Assembly: GCA_023228185.1 (NCBI GenBank)
Contig: JALOBQ010000070.1
Span: forward strand, 1-5,488
Source: Candidatus Omnitrophota bacterium
GTDB taxonomy: Bacteria > Omnitrophota > Gorgyraeia > Gygaellales > Profunditerraquicolaceae
Reading direction: 5' to 3'
DNA: 5,488 nt
The stretch's first letter is position 1. Every line of letters starts with the position of its first letter. The translations under genes and the position numbers were made by a program. The notes beneath the pieces are model-generated. The model did no database searches. It saw only the letters and a list, made by a program, of their open reading frames with translations, and was not told the origin of the DNA. Below are positions 1 through 5,488 of this stretch, piece by piece.

Positions 1-2
1 AT

Positions 3-2888
3 ATGGATATCGTGATATTCCAAAATAAAATGTTTCATCATCGCATAATCGGTATTTTAATGGTTCTTGGTTTGTTTATTTTACTAATTAACATATTTAT
101 TATTGTCGAATTAAATAAGGTAGCGCTAAATAAAGTTTCATATTTACAAAAATACTTACAGGTTGTTGTAGATAATATTCCTAACCCTGTGTATTATAAA
201 GATAAAACAGGTATTTTTTTGGGTTGTAATTTGGCTACTGAAAAGTTTTTGGGCCTGTCTAAAGAAAGAATTGTTGGTAAAACTGTATTTGATATCTTTA
301 CGGATAAAGTAATCGCTCAAAAATACCAAGAAGCGGATGATTCACTTTTTAAAAATCCGGGGATTCAGGTTTATGAGTATAAGTTGCGTCATAACGATGG
401 CACTGATCATGATGTAATTTTTAACAGATCTATTTATCCGGGCCCGGATGGAGAAGTTGCCGGTTTAGTGGGGGTAATTATCGATGTAACAGAGCGCAAG
501 CGCGCAGAGGATTCATTAAAGCGGCTTGCGGCGATTGTGGAGTCTTCGGATGACGCGATCATTGGTAAAGATATGCATGGAATAATTACCAGTTGGAATT
601 ATGGAGCGCAGAAGATTTACGGATATTCCGCGCAGGAGGTTATCGGATCTTCAATTAATTTATTGGCTCCTTCGGATAAGAAGGAAGAGTCGCTATTATT
701 TTTCGATAAAATTAAAAAAGGCGAACATATAAGCCATTATGAAACAGTGCGCGTCACTAAAAATGGCACTCACCTGAATATGTCTTTAACGATATCTCCT
801 TTGAAAGATAATTTCGGTAAGATTATCGGCGCTTCTACTATTGGCCGCGATATCACCACGCGGGTAAAAGCGGAGTTGCGCATAAATAAATTAAATAAAA
901 TACAAAATGAATTATTTAATCCCGGAACATTAGAAGAAAAACTTAAGATAATTACCGATGGCGTTGTAGATATTTTTGAAGCTGATTTTTCCCGTATCTG
1001 GTTGATGGAATCGGCGGACCGGTGTAATTCAGGATGTTTGCACGCGGCTGTTACCGAAGGCGCGCATAAATGTGTTAATCGGGATCAATGTTTGCATCTT
1101 GTTTCCAGTTCAGGCCGCTATGCGCATATTGATGGCGGCGCGCATGCGCGGGTTCCTTTTGGTTGTTATAAGATTGGCGGCATAGCTTCCGGAGAGTATC
1201 CTTCTTTTTTGACTAATAATGTAACAGATGACCCAAGGGTGCATGACCACCTTTGGGCAGCTAAATTGGGTTTGGTTTCATTCGCCGGATTCAGGCTTGG
1301 GTTATCCGAAGGTAAAACAATCGGAGTTTTGGCGCTTTTTTCAAAACATGCTATTTCTTCCGAAGAATACTCTTTGCTGGAAGTTATCAGTAAAATAACT
1401 ATTCGAATAATAAAATTTTCGCAGGAAGAGGAAAAATTAAAGAATAATGAAGAAAAATTTAGAGTGATCTATGAAGGTTCTAAAGATGCCCGGATGATCC
1501 TTACTGAAAAAGGATATTTAGATTGCAATAAGCGTGCTTTGGAAATGTTCGGTTTTGAGAGCGTGGCTGAATTTAAGAAAGTTCATCCGGCAGATATTTC
1601 TCCTCAATTTCAACCCGATGGCAGTGATTCTTATGCTGCCTCGATGAAATATATTCAGGCGGCGTTTCAATCCGGATACAGCAGCTTTGAATGGATGCAC
1701 CGGCGTAAAGATGGCAGAGATTTTCCGACAGAGGTATTATTGTCTAAATTCCGGCTTACTGACGGTGAATATATTCAAGCCACAGTCAGGGATATCACTC
1801 AGCGCAAGCAAGCTGAGGAGCGGATAGAACAGGCAGTTGAAGAATGGGAAAGGACATTTAACGCTATTTCTGATTTAATTTTTATCCAGGATAAAAATTT
1901 TACGATTATCAGGATTAATAATGCCTGTGCCACGGCATTAAAAGTTAAACCCGAAGCAATTATCGGTAAAAGATGTTTCGAGGTATTCCATAATCTCAAA
2001 CATCCTTGGCCAAGTTGCCCTACGGTTAAGATGCAAAGTGATAATATTTCTCACTCTGAGGAAGTTGATGATCCTTATATCGGAGTGCCGCTGCTGGTAA
2101 CTGTATCTCCGATTTTTAACGCTAAAGGTGAATTTGTGGGTTCAGTCCATGTCGCGCGGGATATTACTGAACGAAAAAATGTGGAGAAAGCGTTACGTGA
2201 AATAATCGATATGAAAACGGATTTTACTTCCATGGTCTCCCATGAATTAAGGACTCCTTTAGCCGCGATAAAAGAAGGTATCAGCATTGTTTTGGATGGA
2301 ACCTCTGGCGCGATAAGTAAGGACCAGAAAGAATTTCTGGATATCGCTAAAAGAAATGTAGATAGGTTAGCAAGGTTGATTAATGATATTTTAGATTTTC
2401 AAAAGCTGGAATCCGGGAAAATGGTTTTTAATTTGCAGGATAATGACCTTAACGAAGTTGTTAAGGAAGCCGGCAAGACTATGCGTTCAATAGCCGAGCA
2501 GAAAAATTTAAAGTTTGAGCTTGAACTTGATGATAAACTTCCTAAGATAAAATTTGATCGAGATAAAATTATTCAAGTGCTTACTAATTTGATAAATAAT
2601 GCGGTGAAATTCACCGAACATGGGAGTATTAAGATAGAGACAACAAGGGCTGATAATTCTCTGATCGTCTTAATAAAAGATACCGGTATTGGCATAAAAG
2701 AGTCTGACATTCCGCTTTTATTTGTTCGGTTTAAACAGCTAAATTCCGGAATGACCAGAAAACCCGGAGGCACGGGTTTAGGCTTATCTATTTGTAAAGA
2801 TATAGTGGAAAAACATAATGGAAAAATTTGGCTGGAATCTAAAATCGGCGTGGGAAGCACCTTTGGTTTTACTTTGCCTATAATATAA
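3..2888 (+). CDS. Membrane-anchored PAS/PAS/GAF/PAS/PAS sensor histidine kinase (N-terminus at window edge)
   Basis: This is a sensor kinase that autophosphorylates on histidine and donates phosphate to receiver domains. Domains in order: hydrophobic helix about residues 14-35; PAS1 about 48-165; PAS2 172-290; GAF 308-470; PAS3 483-605; PAS4 612-728; HisKA 737-802; HATPase_c 850-960. PAS ends carry the usual D-[IV]-T-x-R signature (DVTERKRAE, RDITQRKQAE, RDITERK). The H-box is SHELRTPL with phospho-acceptor His747; Glu748 and Thr751 fit the HExxT pattern linked to phosphatase activity, so it may be bifunctional. The N-box (NLINNAVKF, Asn862/Asn866), G1 (DTGIGI, Asp893) and G2 (GGTGLGL, 922-928) are intact, so it should be active. 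It has no receiver of its own; four receivers follow. Only one membrane helix is seen and no extracytoplasmic domain. The start is uncertain: Met1 lies two bases from the window edge, no ribosome site is visible, the frame is open to the edge, and Met10 is an alternative. The GAF and PAS4 are cysteine-rich (see findings). Confidence 0.93.
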   Translation: MDIVIFQNKMFHHRIIGILMVLGLFILLINIFIIVELNKVALNKVSYLQKYLQVVVDNIPNPVYYKDKTGIFLGCNLATEKFLGLSKERIVGKTVFDIFTDKVIAQKYQEADDSLFKNPGIQVYEYKLRHNDGTDHDVIFNRSIYPGPDGEVAGLVGVIIDVTERKRAEDSLKRLAAIVESSDDAIIGKDMHGIITSWNYGAQKIYGYSAQEVIGSSINLLAPSDKKEESLLFFDKIKKGEHISHYETVRVTKNGTHLNMSLTISPLKDNFGKIIGASTIGRDITTRVKAELRINKLNKIQNELFNPGTLEEKLKIITDGVVDIFEADFSRIWLMESADRCNSGCLHAAVTEGAHKCVNRDQCLHLVSSSGRYAHIDGGAHARVPFGCYKIGGIASGEYPSFLTNNVTDDPRVHDHLWAAKLGLVSFAGFRLGLSEGKTIGVLALFSKHAISSEEYSLLEVISKITIRIIKFSQEEEKLKNNEEKFRVIYEGSKDARMILTEKGYLDCNKRALEMFGFESVAEFKKVHPADISPQFQPDGSDSYAASMKYIQAAFQSGYSSFEWMHRRKDGRDFPTEVLLSKFRLTDGEYIQATVRDITQRKQAEERIEQAVEEWERTFNAISDLIFIQDKNFTIIRINNACATALKVKPEAIIGKRCFEVFHNLKHPWPSCPTVKMQSDNISHSEEVDDPYIGVPLLVTVSPIFNAKGEFVGSVHVARDITERKNVEKALREIIDMKTDFTSMVSHELRTPLAAIKEGISIVLDGTSGAISKDQKEFLDIAKRNVDRLARLINDILDFQKLESGKMVFNLQDNDLNEVVKEAGKTMRSIAEQKNLKFELELDDKLPKIKFDRDKIIQVLTNLINNAVKFTEHGSIKIETTRADNSLIVLIKDTGIGIKESDIPLLFVRFKQLNSGMTRKPGGTGLGLSICKDIVEKHNGKIWLESKIGVGSTFGFTLPII

Positions 2889-2893
2889 AGGGG
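2887..2893 (+). promoter_or_regulatory. Ribosome binding site for the first response regulator
   Basis: AAAGGGG lies 6 bases before the ATG at 2900 and overlaps the last two bases of the kinase stop codon (TAA, 2886-2888). The overlap suggests translational coupling of kinase and regulator. Confidence 0.6.
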
Positions 2894-2899
2894 CTAAAA

Positions 2900-3262
2900 A
2901 TGGGTAAAAAGATATTGATTGTTGATGATGAGCCGGATCTGTTAAGGGTGGCATGTTTTCGGCTTGAAAAATCAGGTTATCAGGTAATCACTGCGATAAA
3001 CGGCCAACAAGCATTAGAGTTAGTCAACAAAGAATTTCCTGATTTGGTGCTTTTAGATGTCAGGTTGCCTCTATTGGAAGGCCCGGATGTATGTTTACGT
3101 TTAAAGAAAGACGAAAAACTAAAAGATATCCCGGTGATCCTTTTTACCGCCAGCACTCAGGATATCAAAGAGAAAGTAAAACAATGCGGCGCGCAAGGAT
3201 ACCTTTTTAAACCCTTTTCAGCTGATGAATTGCTTAATAAAGTAAAGGAATTTGTTCTCTAA
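2900..3262 (+). CDS. Single-domain response regulator (CheY-like receiver), first of three
   Basis: A 120-residue stand-alone receiver with no output domain, the normal length for a CheY/Spo0F-type protein. The acidic Mg-binding pair is Asp9-Asp10 (ILIVDDEPD), the phospho-acceptor is Asp53 (LVLLDVRLP), the switch residue is Thr83 (LFTAS) and the conserved lysine is Lys104 followed by cis-proline (LFKPF). All key residues are present, so it should accept phosphate. The usual M-P after the acceptor is replaced by R-L-P, a mild variation. It begins 11 bases after the kinase stop and is almost certainly co-transcribed with it, which makes it the most likely cognate partner. Without an output domain it could be a phosphorelay intermediate, a phosphate sink or a protein-protein switch; the sequence does not tell which. 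Confidence 0.93.
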   Translation: MGKKILIVDDEPDLLRVACFRLEKSGYQVITAINGQQALELVNKEFPDLVLLDVRLPLLEGPDVCLRLKKDEKLKDIPVILFTASTQDIKEKVKQCGAQGYLFKPFSADELLNKVKEFVL

Positions 3263-3263
3263 T

Positions 3264-3270
3264 AAGGAGG
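3264..3270 (+). promoter_or_regulatory. Strong ribosome binding site for the second response regulator
   Basis: AAGGAGG, close to the consensus Shine-Dalgarno sequence, lies 4 bases before the ATG at 3275 and directly follows the previous gene's stop. Its first two bases complete a second in-frame TAA (3263-3265), a tandem stop for the upstream gene. It is the strongest site in the cluster. Confidence 0.7.
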
Positions 3271-3274
3271 CAGG

Positions 3275-3640
3275 ATGGATAAGATACTTATTATTGATGA
3301 TGAACCTGATTTCGCGCAGTTACTTAGGAAAAGGTTGGAGAAAAATGGTTATCAAGTGAGCATCGCGGTGAACGGAAACGAGGGGTTAGTTAAAATAAAG
3401 AATGAGAAGCCGGATCTCATTCTGCTTGACATTTTGATGCCGGAGAAAGACGGTTATACTATGTTGCAGGAGATGAAGGGTGATGAGCTGATTAGTAAAA
3501 CCCCGGTGATCATCATTACCGCCAGGCCTTATATGCAGGATCTATTCGGGGTAGAAGGCATCCATGATTATTTAATCAAGCCTGTTGACGACGATGATCT
3601 TTTATTACGGGTAAAGTTAGCTTTAAAACGCAAGCTTTAA
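3275..3640 (+). CDS. Single-domain response regulator (CheY-like receiver), second
   Basis: A 121-residue stand-alone receiver. The acidic pair is Asp8-Asp9 (ILIIDDEPD), the phospho-acceptor is Asp52 (LILLDILMP), the switch residue is Thr82 (IITAR) and the conserved lysine is Lys102 with cis-proline (LIKPV). The first half closely resembles the neighbouring receivers (DDEPD, RLEK-GYQV, NG, PDL-LLD), consistent with old tandem duplication. The segment between Thr82 and Lys102, where helix alpha-4 normally sits, is atypical: it reads RPYMQDLFGVEGIHDYL instead of the common pattern of charged helix, glycine and alanine. It is also one or two residues shorter than in the other receivers. Alpha-4 is part of the signalling face in this family, so partner choice may differ. 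It lies 12 bases after the previous gene. Confidence 0.93.
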   Translation: MDKILIIDDEPDFAQLLRKRLEKNGYQVSIAVNGNEGLVKIKNEKPDLILLDILMPEKDGYTMLQEMKGDELISKTPVIIITARPYMQDLFGVEGIHDYLIKPVDDDDLLLRVKLALKRKL

Positions 3641-3667
3641 TTGAAGCAGCCAGCTTGCCGGATGATT

Positions 3668-3674
3668 AAGGAGA
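3668..3674 (+). promoter_or_regulatory. Ribosome binding site for the receiver-SDR fusion gene
   Basis: AAGGAGA lies 10 bases before the ATG at 3685. It fixes translation at the receiver domain. No comparable site or ATG precedes the enzyme domain, which supports the two domains being made as one protein. Confidence 0.65.
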
Positions 3675-3684
3675 AAGTTTAATT

Positions 3685-5067
3685 ATGAACAATCCGCGTA
3701 TTTTAATCATTGATGATGATAAAGATGTAACAGATCTGGTTGCCGTCAGGTTAAAGAGCCATGGTTTTAGGATAATTGCGATGAATGATCCGCTGGACGC
3801 GTTGGAATACCTTAAAAAAGATACAGTGGATTTAATTATTCTTGATCTGGTTATGCCAAAAATTGACGGTTATGAAATGCTTCGTAAAATCCGTTCAAAC
3901 AAAAAAACTAAAAAAGTTCCGCTGATCGTACTTAGCGCAAAATCAGACCAATCAGATAAGGTGAACGCGTTGAATATGGGCGCGCAGGATTACATCACTA
4001 AACCTTATGAACCGGAGGAGTTCTTAGCGCGAGTTAAGCTTGTTTTAAAAAAGTTTAGTTATCAACCGGCAATTAAAAAAATTAAAAATATATTGATTAC
4101 CGGAGGAGCCGGGTTTATCGGCTCAGCTTTAAGCCGCAGGCTTATTGCCGATGGATATCAAGTGACGGTAATTGATGATCTTTCTACCGGTAGCAAGGAA
4201 AATATTAAGGATATCTCAAATAACAGGAATTTTCGCCTGATTATCGGTTCAATAACTGATGAGACGATTATCAGCAAGGCAATAGAAGAAAGTGACCTGA
4301 TCTACCATCTGGCTGCTACGGTAGGTGTAAAGAATGTGATCGAAAATCCCCTGGATACCGTAATTTACGATACAATCGGCACGAGTATTGTTCTAAAATA
4401 CGCTTCAGCCAAAGGCGTAAAAGTTGTTTTAACTTCAACTTCAGAGGTATACGGCAAATCTAAAAAATACCCCTTTAAAGAAGATGATGACGTAATTATC
4501 GGGCCGCCTGATATAAACCGTTGGAGTTACGCTTGTTCGAAATTGTTGGATGAATTTTTTGCTATCGGATATTACCGCGAAAGAAAATTGCCGGTTGTAA
4601 TTATCAGGTTTTTCAATGTGGTTGGACCTGGACAGGTTGGGCGTTTCGGCATGGTTATTCCGCGATTTTTTAAAAGCGCTTTGGAGGATCAACCGCTGCA
4701 TGTGTACGGCGACGGTAAACAGGAAAGGTGTTTTACTTATATTGATGATGTGATAGATATAATGTTGAAACTTTCCAGGAGCCCGAAGGCTGTGGGAGAG
4801 GTGATTAATTTAGGTTCCGATAACCTGATTTCTATCAAAAACCTTGCTTGCGCGATAAAACGGGTTACCAAAAGTTCTTCGAAAATAGTTTTTGAACCGT
4901 ATCAAAAATATTACGGCGACAGGTTTGAGGATGTGAAAAAGAGGGTGCCGGATCTGGCCAAATTAAAGTCTATTGCCGGCGTAATCCCGCAGACCTCGAT
5001 ACCCGAAATATTGGAGAAAATGAATCAATATTTTGCGGATAATCCTGAAGAGTTAAGCAGGTTATAA
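3685..5067 (+). CDS. Receiver domain fused to an NAD-dependent nucleotide-sugar epimerase/dehydratase (extended SDR)
   Basis: A 460-residue two-domain protein. Residues 4-122 are a receiver: acidic residues Asp10-Asp12, phospho-acceptor Asp54 (LDLVMP), Ser84 at the switch position, Lys106-Pro107. A short basic linker (about 123-134) leads to a complete extended SDR (135-460), about the usual length for the family. It has the Rossmann motif TGGAGFIG (139-146), Asp164-Asp165 after beta-2, which favours NAD over NADP, the LAA motif (209-211), STSEVYG (251-257) and the catalytic Tyr282-x3-Lys286 (WSYACSK). Such enzymes act on UDP-, GDP- or dTDP-sugars through a 4-keto intermediate for polysaccharide or glycoconjugate synthesis. 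Glu254 in STSEVYG and Arg420 in the D-V-K-K-R-x-P segment resemble UDP-glucuronate decarboxylases (UXS, ArnA C-terminal domain), but related epimerases share parts of this, so the reaction is left open. The frame is continuous with no Met in the linker, so this is a true fusion. Phosphorylation control of the enzyme is an inference from architecture and from the kinase upstream. Confidence 0.92.
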   Translation: MNNPRILIIDDDKDVTDLVAVRLKSHGFRIIAMNDPLDALEYLKKDTVDLIILDLVMPKIDGYEMLRKIRSNKKTKKVPLIVLSAKSDQSDKVNALNMGAQDYITKPYEPEEFLARVKLVLKKFSYQPAIKKIKNILITGGAGFIGSALSRRLIADGYQVTVIDDLSTGSKENIKDISNNRNFRLIIGSITDETIISKAIEESDLIYHLAATVGVKNVIENPLDTVIYDTIGTSIVLKYASAKGVKVVLTSTSEVYGKSKKYPFKEDDDVIIGPPDINRWSYACSKLLDEFFAIGYYRERKLPVVIIRFFNVVGPGQVGRFGMVIPRFFKSALEDQPLHVYGDGKQERCFTYIDDVIDIMLKLSRSPKAVGEVINLGSDNLISIKNLACAIKRVTKSSSKIVFEPYQKYYGDRFEDVKKRVPDLAKLKSIAGVIPQTSIPEILEKMNQYFADNPEELSRL

Positions 5068-5074
5068 ATTCAAC

Positions 5075-5078
5075 GGAG
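5075..5078 (+). promoter_or_regulatory. Ribosome binding site for the third single-domain regulator
   Basis: A short GGAG core lies 5 bases before the ATG at 5084, in the 16-base gap after the fusion gene. It is weaker than the site at 3264-3270 but well spaced and supports this start. Confidence 0.5.
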
Positions 5079-5083
5079 CGCTG

Positions 5084-5467
5084 ATGGCTAAAAAGAAAAT
5101 ATTGCTTGTTGATGATGAAATTGATTTTTTACAGTTATTAAAAGCAAGATTAAAGGCTAATAACTATGATGTAGTTACCGCGATGAATGGTTCAGAAGCT
5201 TTGGAAAAATTTAAAGAGGATAAACCTGACGCGTTGATTCTTGACGTAATGATGCCTGAAATTAACGGGCTTGAGGTCTTAAGGGAAATAAGAAAAAGTG
5301 ACCGCAAGATCCCGATATTCATAACCACAGCATTCAGCAATGAAGAGCGGTTTAAGTTTGCCAATCAATTTAACGCCTCGGGGTTCATTATCAAGACTAA
5401 CGATATGCAGGTCGAGATCGATAATATCACTAAAGTTTTAGAGATTACGGATAAATACAAAAAATGA
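5084..5467 (+). CDS. Single-domain response regulator (CheY-like receiver), third, with K-T in place of K-P
   Basis: A 127-residue stand-alone receiver. The acidic pair is Asp10-Asp11 (ILLVDDEID), the phospho-acceptor is Asp54 (LILDVMMP), Thr81-Thr82 cover the switch position (FITTAFS) and the conserved lysine is Lys104 (FIIKTND). The residue after the lysine is Thr105, where the family nearly always has a cis-proline that shapes the beta5-alpha5 loop. The stretch before it is also unusual: FKFANQFNASGFI instead of the common A-x-x-x-G-A-x-D-Y. Phosphorylation chemistry should be possible, but the alpha4-beta5-alpha5 face is probably divergent. The tail ends in a short lysine-rich stretch (ITDKYKK). 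It starts 16 bases after the fusion gene, so it is likely in the same transcript, and its stop TGA overlaps a possible next start as ATGA. Confidence 0.92.
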   Translation: MAKKKILLVDDEIDFLQLLKARLKANNYDVVTAMNGSEALEKFKEDKPDALILDVMMPEINGLEVLREIRKSDRKIPIFITTAFSNEERFKFANQFNASGFIIKTNDMQVEIDNITKVLEITDKYKK

Positions 5468-5488
5468 AGAAAACAATCTTTCTTTTTT
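5464..5488 (+). CDS. Possible start of a further gene, cut by the window end
   Basis: An ATG at 5464 overlaps the previous stop codon (ATGA, 5464-5467). The eight visible codons read MKKTIFLF, which looks like the beginning of a secretion signal: two lysines then hydrophobic residues. The four-base overlap is a classic arrangement for translationally coupled genes in one operon. Against it, upstream there is only a weak GGA around 5449-5451, rather far away, and eight codons cannot show a product. If real, the operon continues with an exported or membrane protein. Confidence 0.4.

Noticed and set aside
2573..2860. Minus-strand open frame of 95 codons opposite the kinase ATPase domain, and shorter ones elsewhere
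   Set aside because: They lie wholly inside strongly conserved plus-strand genes, show no recognisable domain and are shadows of the coding frame.
3630..3658. Inverted repeat of 7 bases (GCAAGCT / AGCTTGC) with a 15-base loop across the stop of the second regulator
   Set aside because: There is no T-run after it, the stem is short and the loop long, so it does not look like a terminator; it could arise by chance.
3641..3669. Possible promoter in the 44-base gap (TTGAAG, then GATTAA 17 bases later)
   Set aside because: The -10-like element matches the consensus at only three of six positions, and the gap is well explained as spacing within an operon.
4087..4107. Separate translation start for the SDR domain (TTG codon at Leu137)
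   Set aside because: There is no ribosome site before it, it falls inside the first Rossmann strand, and the receiver frame runs through without a break.
5467..5488. A-rich then T-rich end (AAGAAA / TTTCTT plus T-run) as a terminator
   Set aside because: The stem is only six A/T-dominated pairs and would be unstable. The same bases read well as the first codons of a signal-peptide-like gene.
1..5488. CRISPR arrays, tRNA or rRNA genes, insertion sequences, riboswitches
   Set aside because: The window is almost fully covered by six coding frames, gaps are at most 44 bases, and no direct repeats, transposase genes or structured RNA motifs were seen.

Overview
The window is one compact, plus-strand cluster of two-component signalling genes. 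It starts at or just inside a large sensor histidine kinase gene and ends a few codons into what may be a further gene. The coding sequence is moderately AT-rich, with Shine-Dalgarno sites before the genes, short gaps and no introns, so it is bacterial. The PAS/GAF-rich kinase, the string of stand-alone receivers and the sugar-nucleotide enzyme resemble genomes of uncultivated Gram-negative-type lineages such as Omnitrophota or related PVC/deltaproteobacterial groups. That placement is an impression from protein style, not something the sequence proves.

Layout: (1) 3-2888, a 961-residue histidine kinase with one N-terminal membrane helix, then PAS-PAS-GAF-PAS-PAS-HisKA-HATPase_c; the GAF and the last PAS carry unusual cysteines. 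(2) 2900-3262 and (3) 3275-3640, two single-domain response regulators. (4) 3685-5067, a 460-residue fusion of a receiver domain to a complete extended short-chain dehydrogenase/reductase (SDR) of the nucleotide-sugar epimerase/dehydratase/decarboxylase type. (5) 5084-5467, a third single-domain response regulator with a non-canonical K-T in place of K-P. (6) 5464-5488, a possible next gene overlapping the previous stop by ATGA and starting like a signal peptide. Gaps are 11, 12, 44 and 16 bases, then a 4-base overlap. No terminator or convincing internal promoter is visible, so the set is probably one operon.

Working model: the kinase senses a membrane-proximal or cytoplasmic cue through its PAS/GAF modules, autophosphorylates on His747 and passes phosphate to one or more of four receivers. 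No DNA-binding domain is present, so the only recognisable output is the SDR enzyme fused to a receiver. The most interesting possibility is a two-component system that directly controls a sugar-nucleotide enzyme, and so perhaps cell-surface polysaccharide, by phosphorylation rather than by transcription. The domain fusion is seen directly; its regulation is inferred.
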